Below are positions 19,203-28,200 of a stretch of DNA of 64,000 bases, one piece after another; positions within the stretch are counted from its first letter, which is position 1, and the number at the start of each line of letters is the position of its first letter. The stretch is taken from assembly GCA_013214065.1 (NCBI GenBank), contig JABSPK010000002.1:1-64000 (forward strand), written 5' to 3'. Under the pieces are notes generated by a model that was not told the DNA's origin, did not search any database, and saw nothing but the letters and a program-made list of their open reading frames with translations. This DNA is from Flavobacteriaceae bacterium. GTDB lineage: Bacteria > Bacteroidota > Bacteroidia > Flavobacteriales > Flavobacteriaceae. The position numbers and the translations under genes were made by a program.

Positions 19203-19665
19203 AGGGTTGTGGGATTACCGGCCGGGTCGAACAGCTTGCGGATACCGAAGGCTTCCGGTGAAGGACCGTTCGCTTCAAGGGCTTCCAGTTTGTCTTTGGC
19301 CATTTGCAATGTCGGCAACTCCCCCTCGGGCAGCCACCATAGCACGAAAAGGGAAGGTCCTTTGAGGTCGAACCATTTTTTTTGTTCCGCAAGAAGTAAC
19401 TGTGCACGGTGCCGTATACAAAGTCTTTCAACGCATCCAAATCCGCCCAAACACTGATGTTGACCGCCATCATTTCGTCTTTGAAGGGCGATTCGAGATA
19501 GGAGGCCGCTCGCCCTTGATCGTCTTTCAAGCGCCAAATAAAACCCGGGCTTTCCTCTGCAAAGCGATTGACGGGTTCGAGGAAATCGACGAACTCCTTC
19601 ATGGTCGGGTCGTCCAAGGAGGCTTTGAAGCGGGCGATGTTGGCTTGTGCTAAATGGTACTTCAT
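19199..19665 (-). pseudogene. DUF3291 domain protein, single-base frameshift in an A8 run
   Basis: The first frame runs from the ATG at 19665 through NISVWADLDALKDFVYGTVH to LRNKK. The DUF3291 domain then continues in another frame as KWFDLKGPSLFVLWWLPEG and ends GPSPEAFGIRKLF. The break lies in a run of eight A on the minus strand (plus-strand t 19376-19383); one added A gives a continuous 155-residue protein. The restored frame ends in an ATGA overlap with the hydroxylase gene, as expected of a real coupled gene. Alternatives are a sequencing slip, a fresh mutation, or transcriptional slippage on the A run. Family function is unknown; it may be a haem-degrading-monooxygenase-like fold. Confidence 0.8.
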
Positions 19666-19730
19666 TGCTATTAAAGATAAATATTTAGTCTTATAGAACC
19701 ATGGATTATTAAAATATTAGCGAATCTTAC

Positions 19731-19746
19731 TTTTATAATTATAAAA
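19731..19746. promoter_or_regulatory. 16-bp perfect palindrome between hydroxylase operon and Lrp/AsnC gene
   Basis: TTTTATAATTATAAAA reads the same on both strands and sits midway in the 133-base divergent intergenic region. TTAGTCTT (19685-19692) and its complement AAGACTAA (19757-19764) flank it. Lrp/AsnC proteins bind AT-rich palindromes, so this is a plausible operator, but AT-rich sequence gives such palindromes by chance more easily. Confidence 0.4.
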
Positions 19747-19798
19747 AACAGGAAAAAAGACTAATTTTAACACCGTTCAACCTCTCAAAAAGGAACCT

Positions 19799-20266
19799 AT
19801 GGAAAATCGATTGGATGCTATTGACCGGGCCATATTGAAAATATTGGAGCATGATGCCAAAACCGTGGCCAAGGATATCGCCGCCCAATTAGGAATGACC
19901 AAAACGCCGGTTTATGAACGCATTCGCCGTTTGGAGCAGGAGGGGTATATCAAGAATTATGTGGCCATTATCGATACCGATAAGGTGGGGCAGAGCATTA
20001 CGGTCTTTAGTTTTGTTTCCCTAGAAGCCCAAAAAGGGGATTTTATGGACGATTTTCTCCAAAGGGTGCAACAGCTTGATGAGGTGGTCGAGTGTTTCGT
20101 GGTCGGCGGGGAATTCGATTTCTTACTCAAGGTCATCGTCAAGGATTTGGATGCCTATTACCATTTCGCGAAAAGCCAAATTGCGTCCTTGCCCAATATC
20201 GGTGCGGTAAAAAGTGCCTTCGTACTCAATGAGGTGAAAAACAAGAAGACCTTTCCACTATTGTGA
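19799..20266 (+). CDS. Lrp/AsnC family transcriptional regulator
   Basis: The 155-residue protein has an N-terminal helix-turn-helix (LDAIDRAILKILEHDAKT, then MTKTPVYERIRRLEQEGYI, about 5-50) and a C-terminal RAM ligand-binding domain (about 70-145, with VVECFVVGGEFDFLLKVIV). Such proteins form dimers to octamers and respond to amino acids. It is transcribed away from the aromatic hydroxylase/DUF3291 pair; the closest human-readable guess is control of that pair by phenylalanine or tyrosine, and of itself. Confidence 0.93.
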   Translation: MENRLDAIDRAILKILEHDAKTVAKDIAAQLGMTKTPVYERIRRLEQEGYIKNYVAIIDTDKVGQSITVFSFVSLEAQKGDFMDDFLQRVQQLDEVVECFVVGGEFDFLLKVIVKDLDAYYHFAKSQIASLPNIGAVKSAFVLNEVKNKKTFPLL

Positions 20267-20275
20267 AAAGGTCTT
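20246..20275 (+). terminator. Hairpin spanning the lrp stop codon
   Basis: AAGACCTTT (20246-20254) and AAAGGTCTT (20267-20275) form a nine-base-pair stem around the stop codon at 20264-20266. No U run follows, so it may stabilise the 3' end rather than terminate by itself. Confidence 0.4.
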
Positions 20276-20293
20276 GATATAAAGATATCCAGT

Positions 20294-20366
20294 TTAAAAA
20301 AACGAAGAACCTGTTTCACGTTTCCACCACAATAAACACTCAACTTGTTACTGCAGGTTCTTCGTT
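20294..20366 (-). terminator. Long-loop terminator of the DUF4136 gene
   Basis: A perfect 13-base inverted repeat (20301-20313 with 20354-20366, AACGAAGAACCTG) encloses a 40-base loop. On the minus strand it follows the DUF4136 stop (20384) by 17 bases and is followed by seven U residues, fitting an intrinsic terminator. The loop is unusually long. Confidence 0.6.
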
Positions 20367-20383
20367 CGCTCTTGGATAGGATC

Positions 20384-20965
20384 TTAGTTCGAAGCGACCG
20401 TCTGTTCGGGCGGGTAGGCCTTCAAAATCTGGGAAACGAATTCCTTGATGCGCTGTTCCTTTTTCTCGATATTGCCGGTATTGTTCAACGTGCCGGCCCC
20501 TCGGCCTTGCCAGACCAATTCCTTGTTGCGGTTATCGATCAAATCGATGTATAGCGAACCTTCGGTGCGGGTGCTCACATTATTACCTCCCCAGCCCCAA
20601 CCAGGTCCCCAGACCCAAGGGTTATAGAAGCCCCAGCCCCAGCCCCAACCCCAGCCGAAACCGAAATTGTTGTTGTAGACGTCGACCTGTTCGCGTTCCT
20701 TGGTGAAAATGCTGACCAACAAATCGGGATTTTGTGACTTGGTGAACCCGCGTGACGCCATTTCCGCGTCAATGGCATTGAGGATCCGTTTTTTGTCCAA
20801 ATCCGATATTTGGGCCTTATCGATGCCGGTTTTGTAAAAAGCATAGGTCTTGTACGAATTGAAGTTGGCTTCCTTATCGTAGTCGGCAATGACCCTTACG
20901 GAAACACAGGAACTTAAAAACAACAACATCGCGAAGACGGAAAGAAGGATTCGGAAATTTTTCAT
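20384..20965 (-). CDS. DUF4136 domain lipoprotein
   Basis: The 193-residue protein has a lipoprotein signal with lipobox LFLSSC (Cys 20) and the DUF4136 layout: ADYDKEANFNSYKTYAFYK at the start, DKKRILNAIDAEMASRGF in the middle and GSLYIDLIDNRNKELVWQG near the end. Between them lies a Gly-Trp-rich stretch (GFGWGWGWGWGFY) typical of the family in Flavobacteria. It is a predicted inner face outer-membrane or periplasmic lipoprotein of unknown function. The long-loop terminator lies directly downstream. Confidence 0.9.
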   Translation of the reverse strand: MKNFRILLSVFAMLLFLSSCVSVRVIADYDKEANFNSYKTYAFYKTGIDKAQISDLDKKRILNAIDAEMASRGFTKSQNPDLLVSIFTKEREQVDVYNNNFGFGWGWGWGWGFYNPWVWGPGWGWGGNNVSTRTEGSLYIDLIDNRNKELVWQGRGAGTLNNTGNIEKKEQRIKEFVSQILKAYPPEQTVASN

Positions 20966-21036
20966 AACAACGATTTTTGAGTTAAACAGCAGCTCGAACG
21001 CTCATTTTTAAGCATCAAAGATTGTGCCGAAAATGT

Positions 21037-21251
<215 letters not shown>

Positions 21252-21323
21252 CGAATTGTCGTGTTGTTCATCGTTTGGGGATAAGAAAATTCCGAACCCA
21301 TCGTTTGTATAGTCCGAATCGGG

Positions 21324-21331
21324 TATCTTTG
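21324..21331 (+). promoter_or_regulatory. -7 element before the 21374 operon
   Basis: TATCTTTG matches TAnnTTTG. A TTTG at 21304-21307 lies 16 bases upstream, one base below the usual spacer range. The transcript would start about 21338 and serve the genes from 21374 onwards. Confidence 0.5.
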
Positions 21332-21373
21332 TGGTGCCCCACGGTCAACAATGTTCGCTCAAAGAACACCTAT

Positions 21374-21706
21374 ATGATTGTTGTATTTAAACACTTTTTC
21401 CGAAAGAATTATGTCGGTCTCACACTTTGGCCCTTCATCATTGTCCGCGAAGATGTGCATAAGGAAGATGCCGTGCTCATCAACCATGAGCGCATCCACC
21501 TAAAACAACAGCTCGAACTCTTGATCCTACCGTTTTACCTCTGGTATTTTGCCGAATGGTCGCTTCGCACCCTGTGGTACCTTGATTCCTATCGGGCGTA
21601 TCAGAACATATCCTTTGAACGTGAAGCCTATGCGAACGAACGTGATTTCGACTATCCAAAGGACCGGAAACCCTATTCGTTTTTAAACTACTTGTTCAGG
21701 GCCTGA
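21374..21706 (+). CDS. Conserved hypothetical protein with HExxH-like motif
   Basis: The 110-residue protein begins MIVVFKHFFRKNYVGLTLWP and contains INHERIHLKQQLELLILPF, in which HERIH matches HExxH, followed by a hydrophobic segment (LPFYLWYFAEW) and a tail with SFEREAYANERDF. The pattern of an HExxH, a membrane-associated helix and a later Glu-rich helix resembles small membrane metallopeptidase-like proteins, but I cannot name a family and catalysis is unproven. The start at 21374 follows the -7 element; the frame upstream has no similarity. The stop overlaps the next start as TGATG. Confidence 0.75.
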   Translation: MIVVFKHFFRKNYVGLTLWPFIIVREDVHKEDAVLINHERIHLKQQLELLILPFYLWYFAEWSLRTLWYLDSYRAYQNISFEREAYANERDFDYPKDRKPYSFLNYLFRA

Positions 21707-22614
21707 TGGTCGGGGAATCGACCAATCAGGAAGTCGACCTGCCGGTGTTGGCGAAACATGGGGTGCGACTTTTCATAAAGCGGGAAGATCGAATCCACCC
21801 ATTGGTCTCCGGCAACAAATACCGCAAGCTGAAATACAACCTCGAGGCCGCTATTGCGCAAGGTCATACGACACTATTGACTTTTGGAGGTGCGTATTCG
21901 AACCATATCGCAGCGACGGCCTGTGCCGGAGCAGCCGCAGGCCTCAAGACCATCGGGGTCATTCGAGGGGCCGAGCTGGCCCATACGCAGGAACTAAACC
22001 CGACCTTAACACTGGCCGAAGCCCAAGGGATGCGCTTTTATTTTGTAGACCGCCAAACCTATCGGGAAAAAGACCAGGCCGATTTTCATAAGCTTCTGGA
22101 ACAGCGGTTCGGAACATGTTACCTGCTGCCCGAAGGAGGGTCCAACTCCTTGGCAGTGCAGGGATGTTCGGAAATTTTGGGCGCTGCCGATGCCGATTTT
22201 GATTGTATAGCCACGGCTGTAGGTACCGGGGGTACCTTGGCCGGATTGAGCAATGCCGCCTGGCCCGGACAACGGGTTTTGGGTTTTTCGGTCTTAAAAG
22301 GTGGTTTTTTAAGCGAATCCATTCGTAAATTCGCAAGCAAATCGAATTGGGAACTCATTGAAGGATACCATTTCGGGGGGTATGCCAAGGTCACGGAAGA
22401 GCTGGTCCATTTTATCAATACCTTCAAGGCGACCACGGGCATTCCTTTAGATCCGGTGTATACCGGTAAGCTGTTATTCGGCTTGATCGATAGTATCGAA
22501 AAAGGGCTTTTTAGCAGCAGCTCCCGAATTTTGGCCATCCATACCGGTGGCCTTCAAGGCATTGCCGGAATGAACTCGGTTTTGAAGCAAAAGAATTTAC
22601 CATTACTCGAATGA
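21706..22614 (+). CDS. ACC deaminase / D-cysteine desulfhydrase family PLP enzyme
   Basis: The 302-residue protein belongs to the fold-type II PLP enzymes. The PLP lysine is Lys 38 in SGNKYRKLKYNLE, TFGGAYSNHIAATACAGA binds the cofactor region, and AVGTGGTLAGL holds the phosphate loop. The family includes 1-aminocyclopropane-1-carboxylate deaminase and D-cysteine desulfhydrase; without substrate residues checked by alignment I would annotate it as the latter type or unspecified. Coupled by short overlaps to genes on both sides. Confidence 0.88.
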   Translation: MVGESTNQEVDLPVLAKHGVRLFIKREDRIHPLVSGNKYRKLKYNLEAAIAQGHTTLLTFGGAYSNHIAATACAGAAAGLKTIGVIRGAELAHTQELNPTLTLAEAQGMRFYFVDRQTYREKDQADFHKLLEQRFGTCYLLPEGGSNSLAVQGCSEILGAADADFDCIATAVGTGGTLAGLSNAAWPGQRVLGFSVLKGGFLSESIRKFASKSNWELIEGYHFGGYAKVTEELVHFINTFKATTGIPLDPVYTGKLLFGLIDSIEKGLFSSSSRILAIHTGGLQGIAGMNSVLKQKNLPLLE

Positions 22615-23468
22615 TGATGCGACGATTGTTGATAGGAGGGGCCGTACTGATTTTGTTGACCGGCTGCGGTACCAAGAAGCGGGCAAGGAACAACCGCAAT
22701 GTACAGACCGTGGAGCGGAATAAAGGGGTCTATAACCCGAATTCAGGGTTGAAAGGGGCCAAGTTCGATCAATCGAAGTTGTACCCACTCCCCGAAGATC
22801 CTGGCTTTTTCAAGCGCTTTCCCATTGCGAATACCCAAGAGTACATCAGTGAATTTTCGAAAATCGCCCAATACGAAATGCGTGCTTTCGGCATTCCGGC
22901 GAGCATCACCCTGGCCCAAGGCATATTGGAAAGTGGGTCCGGTCGAGGCGAACTTACCCAGAAAACGAACAACCATTTCGGTATCAAATGCCATACCGGT
23001 TGGCAAGGGGATTATGATTTTCACGATGACGACGCCAAGGGGGAGTGTTTCCGAAAGTACAACCACCCCATGTTCTCGTTTCGCGACCATAGCATTTTCT
23101 TGGCTTCCCGATCGCGATATCGTTTTCTATTCAACTACCGACGCGATGATTATAAAAAGTGGGCCTACGGATTGAAAAAGGCCGGTTATGCCACCGATAA
23201 GAAATATCCCCAAAAATTGATCGCCTTGATCGAACGTTTCGACCTGGAACGTTTCGATGCCGAAGTGGTCGAAAATGGCTTGGAAACCGTGCGCAGGCCC
23301 AAACAGTACGAGGTGTTTACCCATGTGGTCGAAAAAGGGGATACCTTGTACGGGATTTCGAAAAAATACCTTGTTCCGGTTGAAGAGATCATGCGGTTGA
23401 ACAATATGGAAAATACCGTCTTGTCGATAGGGCAGGTCTTGAATTTACGGAAGATCAAAACAAAATAA
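22611..23468 (+). CDS. Glucosaminidase-domain lipoprotein with LysM
   Basis: The 285-residue protein has a lipoprotein signal (lipobox LLTGC), a glucosaminidase domain (about 75-200: [18 protein letters not shown] with the catalytic Glu, NNHFGIKCH) and a C-terminal LysM repeat ([20 protein letters not shown]). It should cut glycan strands of peptidoglycan from an outer-membrane lipid anchor. The start overlaps the preceding stop as ATGA, and hemL begins three bases after its stop, so it lies inside a tight operon. Confidence 0.93.
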   Translation: MMMRRLLIGGAVLILLTGCGTKKRARNNRNVQTVERNKGVYNPNSGLKGAKFDQSKLYPLPEDPGFFKRFPIANTQEYISEFSKIAQYEMRAFGIPASITLAQGILESGSGRGELTQKTNNHFGIKCHTGWQGDYDFHDDDAKGECFRKYNHPMFSFRDHSIFLASRSRYRFLFNYRRDDYKKWAYGLKKAGYATDKKYPQKLIALIERFDLERFDAEVVENGLETVRRPKQYEVFTHVVEKGDTLYGISKKYLVPVEEIMRLNNMENTVLSIGQVLNLRKIKTK

Positions 23469-23470
23469 GC

Positions 23471-24748
23471 ATGCGATACCAACGCAGCAGCGCTTTGTTC
23501 GCTGAAGCCAAAAATTATATTCCCGGTGGGGTGAATTCCCCGGTACGTGCCTTTAAGGCCGTCGGTGGTGAACCGATTTTCATCGACGAGGCCAAAGGGG
23601 CTTATCTCTATGACGTAGACGGCAACCGATACATCGACTATATTGCCTCATGGGGCCCACTGTTGTTCGGGCATGCCCATCGTCCGGTCATCGATGCGGT
23701 GGTCACCAAGGCGCAAAAGGGAACCTCTTTCGGTATCCCTACCGAAATAGAGACGGAGCTGGCCAAACTAGCGGTTAGCATGGTGCCGAATATCGACAAG
23801 ATCCGTTTCGTGAATTCCGGTACCGAAGCCTGCATGAGCGCCGTGCGATTGGCACGTGGCTTTACCGGAAAGGATAAAATCATCAAATTCGCCGGCTGCT
23901 ATCACGGGCATTCCGATTCGTTTCTGATCCAAGCGGGAAGCGGGGCCGTTACCTTCGGAAGTCCGAATAGCCCAGGAGTGACCCAAGGAACCGCCAAGGA
24001 CACCCTCTTGGCCGATTATAACGATTTGGAAGGCGTCAAGAACCTGGTGGCGAACAATCCGGGTGAAATCGCCGCCATCATTTTGGAACCCGTCGCCGGA
24101 AATATGGGGTGTATCGTACCCAAGACGGAATTTATCAAAGGACTGCGCGAACTCTGTACCCAAGAAGGCATTTTGTTATTGTTCGACGAGGTAATGACCG
24201 GATTTCGTTTGGCCCGTGGTGGGGCCCAAGAAGCCTTGGGAATCGATGCCGACATTGTCATGTTCGGCAAGGTCATCGGTGGGGGCTTGCCCGTTGGCGC
24301 TTTCGCTGCCCGCGCTGAGATAATGGCACACCTGGCCCCCGAAGGACCGGTGTATCAGGCGGGGACATTAAGCGGAAATCCCTTGGCAATGAGTGCCGGT
24401 CTGGCCATGTTGACCGAAATCGAACAACAACCTGGAGTCTTCGAAAGCCTAGCACAAAAGACGGCGTATTTGCATGAGGGTATTGCCGGAATTCTGTCTG
24501 AAAAGGGCGTGACCCATCAGATCAACCGCTTCGGCAGTATGGTTTCGGTACACTTCTGCGATGCCCCGGTAACGGACTTCGCCTCTTCAGCCAAAGGAAA
24601 CAACGAAGACTTCAAGCGGTATTTCCATGGCATGTTGGACGAGGGGGTGTACTTGCCGCCTTCCGCTTTTGAAAGTTACTTTTTAAACGATGCTCTAAGT
24701 TATGGGGATTTGGACCGCACTTTAGAGGCAGTGCGGAAACTTTTCTAG
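23471..24748 (+). CDS. hemL: Glutamate-1-semialdehyde 2,1-aminomutase
   Basis: HemL converts glutamate-1-semialdehyde to 5-aminolevulinate in the C5 route of tetrapyrrole synthesis. The 425 residues show the PLP aminotransferase class III layout: [19 protein letters not shown] at the N-terminus, [10 protein letters not shown], and the PLP lysine in [14 protein letters not shown] (about 268). Length is standard. It closes the operon that begins at 21374. Confidence 0.97.
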   Translation: MRYQRSSALFAEAKNYIPGGVNSPVRAFKAVGGEPIFIDEAKGAYLYDVDGNRYIDYIASWGPLLFGHAHRPVIDAVVTKAQKGTSFGIPTEIETELAKLAVSMVPNIDKIRFVNSGTEACMSAVRLARGFTGKDKIIKFAGCYHGHSDSFLIQAGSGAVTFGSPNSPGVTQGTAKDTLLADYNDLEGVKNLVANNPGEIAAIILEPVAGNMGCIVPKTEFIKGLRELCTQEGILLLFDEVMTGFRLARGGAQEALGIDADIVMFGKVIGGGLPVGAFAARAEIMAHLAPEGPVYQAGTLSGNPLAMSAGLAMLTEIEQQPGVFESLAQKTAYLHEGIAGILSEKGVTHQINRFGSMVSVHFCDAPVTDFASSAKGNNEDFKRYFHGMLDEGVYLPPSAFESYFLNDALSYGDLDRTLEAVRKLF

Positions 24749-24767
24749 TGTACACTTTTTTGGGGGG

Positions 24768-25172
24768 TCAGCTCTTTTTTTCAAACTCCAACACCACGGA
24801 GCGGATGGCTAGGTCATGCAAAGCCATTTTCTTGTCATTGGCGGTAACGGTCAATAAAGACAGCCACCCCAAGGTCGCTTTTAGGACAAATCGGATCAGT
24901 GCTGCGAAAAAGGAAATGTTTTGTGTGGTATCGCGCTCTTTTTTGACCGTGATGTTGCTGTAGGTATGGCCGATGGTGCCGCCGAATTGACTGGTCATCA
25001 ATGGGTCATAGAGTAAAAAGAGGAAAATGGCGGCGATCATCCGAACCGAATCGGGAACCTGATCGAAAAGGGCCAGTACTTCCGAAATGGCATACATTCC
25101 GGCCACGATAACGATCGCATCGATTACCGCGGCTTTCACGCGATCGGGCAAGAGGGCATAGGGTTTGGTCAT
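24768..25172 (-). CDS. RDD family membrane protein
   Basis: The 134-residue protein has the RDD signature residues in LLPDRVKAAVIDAIVI and the closing ALHDLAIRS, with three hydrophobic helices between. RDD proteins are small inner-membrane proteins, some with Na+/H+ antiport activity. Its start overlaps the stop of the upstream gene as ATGA. It converges on hemL. Confidence 0.87.
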   Translation of the reverse strand: MTKPYALLPDRVKAAVIDAIVIVAGMYAISEVLALFDQVPDSVRMIAAIFLFLLYDPLMTSQFGGTIGHTYSNITVKKERDTTQNISFFAALIRFVLKATLGWLSLLTVTANDKKMALHDLAIRSVVLEFEKKS

Positions 25173-25987
25173 GGTATCCGGTTCAATTTTTCGACTTCGG
25201 TGTTGATTCGTTGGTTTAAAAGTTCCAGTTCGTGATCATAGCGGTTGGTATCTTCCGATACGATTTTTTTGATCAGATGACATTGTTGCAAGCGAAGTTC
25301 GGAATACGCCAAGATGATGCTGTTCCGTTCCAATAATTCGGAGGGCATGCCCTCTAACGAATTCAAGTCCTTGAGCAAGGCGATGTTCTCTTTCCAACGC
25401 GGTATGCTTGTCAGGTCCAATTCCGTGATGATGCGCGCATTGCTTTTTTGTTCGATCCCTTCGAATACGGCTAAGGATTCCTCTTCGTTTTTTCCGTATA
25501 CGGCCATTTTGGTATCATACTCGGCATAGGCTGGATCGTCCGATTCCAATAAAAAAACATAGCCGAATGCGAAAACGGCTAGGCAAAGTAGCGAAAGCAA
25601 TCCGATACCGGCCGCTCGCCAACCCGAATAAAATACGTTCCCGAAAAATTGATGGTCTTTCAGTACCTGGCCCTGCTTCCACTCCACGAGTCCCCAAATG
25701 ATGGCGGTGTATACCAACGGGATCAGCTGTCGCGGTATACGATCGACAATGGCTTTAGGGAGCATAAAGATCCCTCCGAAGAGGATAACGGTCGATAGGA
25801 CGCCGATCCATAGGGATTTCTTTGCTGCCTGCGGTTGTTCAAGCGCTTTGAAATTCTCACCGATCATATAGCCGGCGGCAAGCGGACCGCCCAGAAAAGT
25901 GGCTCCTCCTATGGCCTTGGTCGAGTATAACTTGAGGTCTTTAGTGGTATTGGACGTGGGTGGGTCAGTTTCGGTCATGGGATTCAA
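25169..25987 (-). CDS. Multi-pass membrane protein of unknown function
   Basis: The 272-residue protein has about four hydrophobic segments in its first 150 residues (for example GGATFLGGPLAAGYMIG and SLWIGVLSTVILFGGIFML), followed by a soluble, charged C-terminal half of about 115 residues. I do not recognise the family. It is translationally coupled (ATGA) to the RDD gene downstream and may work with it in the membrane; nothing else supports a role. Confidence 0.75.
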   Translation of the reverse strand: MNPMTETDPPTSNTTKDLKLYSTKAIGGATFLGGPLAAGYMIGENFKALEQPQAAKKSLWIGVLSTVILFGGIFMLPKAIVDRIPRQLIPLVYTAIIWGLVEWKQGQVLKDHQFFGNVFYSGWRAAGIGLLSLLCLAVFAFGYVFLLESDDPAYAEYDTKMAVYGKNEEESLAVFEGIEQKSNARIITELDLTSIPRWKENIALLKDLNSLEGMPSELLERNSIILAYSELRLQQCHLIKKIVSEDTNRYDHELELLNQRINTEVEKLNRIP

Positions 25988-26014
25988 TCGGCTATTAAAG
26001 TAAGGTTATGTGCG

Positions 26015-27316
26015 TTATTGTTTCGTCATCAGGTAATCCGCAACAGCTTGATAGGCCGGAAGCGAAGTCGGGTCGATTTTGGCATTTTTGGCCTCAGGAT
26101 GTGATGCGAACCTGACCAAAACCATTTCCGCTGCAGGGTCGATATAGATGGTTTGACCGTGCACGCCCCGAGCTGCAAAGGCGCCGTTCGCATTATGCGT
26201 AATCCACCACATGTTGCGATAGCTCCACCCTTTTAATGAGGCGTAAGCTGAATTGGCGAAGCGCTCCTGATCGCCCCCTTTCATAATGTCTTCTACCAAA
26301 GCGACCGGCAAGACCTGTCGGCCATTGAAGCGGCCTTGGTTCCGGATCATTTCACCGAACATGGCCATATCGCGCATATTGGCACTGAAGCCACCTCCTG
26401 CAAAGGCAATACCCGCGGCATCCACTTGGAAATAACCGTCAATATGGGTGCCTATAGGTTTCCAAATACGTTCGGAAAGCAACTGCGGAATCGTTTTTCC
26501 CGTCACCCGTGATACGATCCAACCCATCACATCGGTATTGATGGTTTTGTAAGCAAACGCATAACCATGGGCACCATCCCCTTTTTGCACCGTTTGTAAA
26601 TAGGCGTAGTAATTTTTCGGTCCAGTATACCCTTTGGGTTTGGGTAGCGGGTTGCCCGCGGCCGAAAATACCCATACTTCGGCGTTTGGATCCGAGTAGT
26701 CCTCACTGTATTTTAAACTCGTGGTCATATCGAGTATCTCACGTATCGTGGCATCCCCAAAGGCGGAACCTTGTAATTCAGGCACATAGTCCGCTGCGGG
26801 CTTGGTCTCGTCCAAACCCCCCTCGGCTACCAATAATGCCCCAAGGGTACCCGTAAAGGTTTTGCTGACCGACATGGCTGCATGTACCCCTTCTGGTTGT
26901 AAGGCCCCAAAATACTTTTCATAAACGATGGTGCCGCGGTGCAGGATCAATAGGCCATCGGTATAGTTGGTCGCCAAAGATTCGGTCCAACCCATACGAC
27001 CCGTGCCGTTCAAAGGGGTGAACGAAAGGGAATCGATGTGACTGTCAAAATCAACGGAGAATTCATAACGATCGCTTTGGGCCGCCGCCACTTCGATGGT
27101 CGGTAAGAACTGCCGCATATGGCAGACACTGTATCGCAAGGCGGGAAAGGTGAAAAAACTTCCATCTTCGGCCAATGCGATGCGATCGGAATTTGGAGGG
27201 AAGCCTTGCATCCATCCCATAAGAGTAGGGTCGGATGCCTTGGCATCAAGCTGTTTTTGGGCGCATATCGTTAGGCAATACCCGAAACAACAAATGAAGA
27301 GTAGTATTCGTTTCAT
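26015..27316 (-). CDS. Serine hydrolase, NylB/EstB-like beta-lactamase family
   Basis: The 433-residue secreted protein (signal 1-19) carries the SxxK nucleophile motif in AMSVSKTFTGTL and the tyrosine in LKYSEDYSD, the arrangement of the 6-aminohexanoate-dimer hydrolase/esterase branch of class C beta-lactamase-like enzymes; HGQTIYIDP gives the third motif. It is an esterase or amidase on unknown substrates rather than a proven beta-lactamase. It lies behind an SGNH hydrolase and a TonB receptor on the same strand, with a 93-base gap that may hold its own promoter. Confidence 0.88.
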   Translation of the reverse strand: MKRILLFICCFGYCLTICAQKQLDAKASDPTLMGWMQGFPPNSDRIALAEDGSFFTFPALRYSVCHMRQFLPTIEVAAAQSDRYEFSVDFDSHIDSLSFTPLNGTGRMGWTESLATNYTDGLLILHRGTIVYEKYFGALQPEGVHAAMSVSKTFTGTLGALLVAEGGLDETKPAADYVPELQGSAFGDATIREILDMTTSLKYSEDYSDPNAEVWVFSAAGNPLPKPKGYTGPKNYYAYLQTVQKGDGAHGYAFAYKTINTDVMGWIVSRVTGKTIPQLLSERIWKPIGTHIDGYFQVDAAGIAFAGGGFSANMRDMAMFGEMIRNQGRFNGRQVLPVALVEDIMKGGDQERFANSAYASLKGWSYRNMWWITHNANGAFAARGVHGQTIYIDPAAEMVLVRFASHPEAKNAKIDPTSLPAYQAVADYLMTKQ

Positions 27317-27409
27317 AGCGGTTTTTTAGATAACCGAAAGATAACGAAAATGCAGAATCGTAGGAATACTCTTAAAGCGCTGGGATGCGCTATTATTTTA
27401 GGGAATCTC

Positions 27410-28153
27410 TCAGTTTACAAGTACCCCTTGTAAGACTTCAAAGTACCGGGCCGCGATAAAACCTGCCCCTGCTTCATTGTAATGTACATCATCTGCCAAT
27501 AAGCTATCGCCGAATCCGGTCGCCATATCCACCACTAAAATGGCCGAGGTGGCGGTTCGCTCTTCCATGGCGATCTTTGGCACGTCTTCTTGCAATTGAT
27601 TGAAAAAGGTGGTCAGCTGTGGGGTCATGGCGCTGCTCATGGCCGGCGCCAGTTGTTCGATGATGATCGTTACCTTCGGGTTCGCCGATTGCAGGAGGTC
27701 GATGATCGCCTTGATATTCGTTAGGGCTTGCTCATAAGATTGGCCGGTCAAGGCATCGTTGCCCCCCGGCGAACTCAATAAGACGATATCAGGCCCTCCC
27801 GTTTGCTGTAACCAAGCTGGTAGGCCCTGTAAGATCTGACCGGAGGTAAAACCGCCACGTCCTTCATGATCGGGATCAAAACGACGATCGGCATAAGCTG
27901 GATAGGTGGCTCCGTCTTCCCGTGTACCTACAAAATCAAATTCGACGCCCGAATCGACCAATAACTTCCATAACTCGTACCGGTAACTTTCGTATTCCGG
28001 GCGGGCTCCTTCGACCCTTGAAGCGCCTAAGGGCATGATGGTCGTGGCCGCACCACTGGGGTTTTCCGGGCTAGGTGACATGGGGTTTTCCGCACTGCAG
28101 GAAAAAACCAGCATGAGCATACAAAAGAATCGGGTTATCAAGGAAACGTTCAT
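27410..28153 (-). CDS. SGNH/GDSL-type hydrolase, lipoprotein
   Basis: The 247-residue protein has a lipobox (LMLVFSC) and SGNH blocks: the nucleophile Ser in MPLGASRVEG (block I, altered from GDS), GGNDAL (block III) and DDVHYNEAG (block V Asp-His). It is a predicted periplasmic or surface esterase of the kind that deacetylates sugars or polysaccharides. It follows the TonB receptor gene by 47 bases and is likely in its operon, so the substrate may be the ligand imported by that receptor. Confidence 0.85.
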   Translation of the reverse strand: MNVSLITRFFCMLMLVFSCSAENPMSPSPENPSGAATTIMPLGASRVEGARPEYESYRYELWKLLVDSGVEFDFVGTREDGATYPAYADRRFDPDHEGRGGFTSGQILQGLPAWLQQTGGPDIVLLSSPGGNDALTGQSYEQALTNIKAIIDLLQSANPKVTIIIEQLAPAMSSAMTPQLTTFFNQLQEDVPKIAMEERTATSAILVVDMATGFGDSLLADDVHYNEAGAGFIAARYFEVLQGVLVN

Positions 28154-28200
28154 AGGATGTTTTTTAAAGAAAACAGGAACAGGCTTGGGGTACCCTACCC

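Noticed and set aside
26015-27316. Calling this hydrolase a beta-lactamase resistance gene
   Set aside because: Its motifs (SVSK, YSE) fit the NylB/EstB esterase-amidase branch; resistance activity cannot be claimed.
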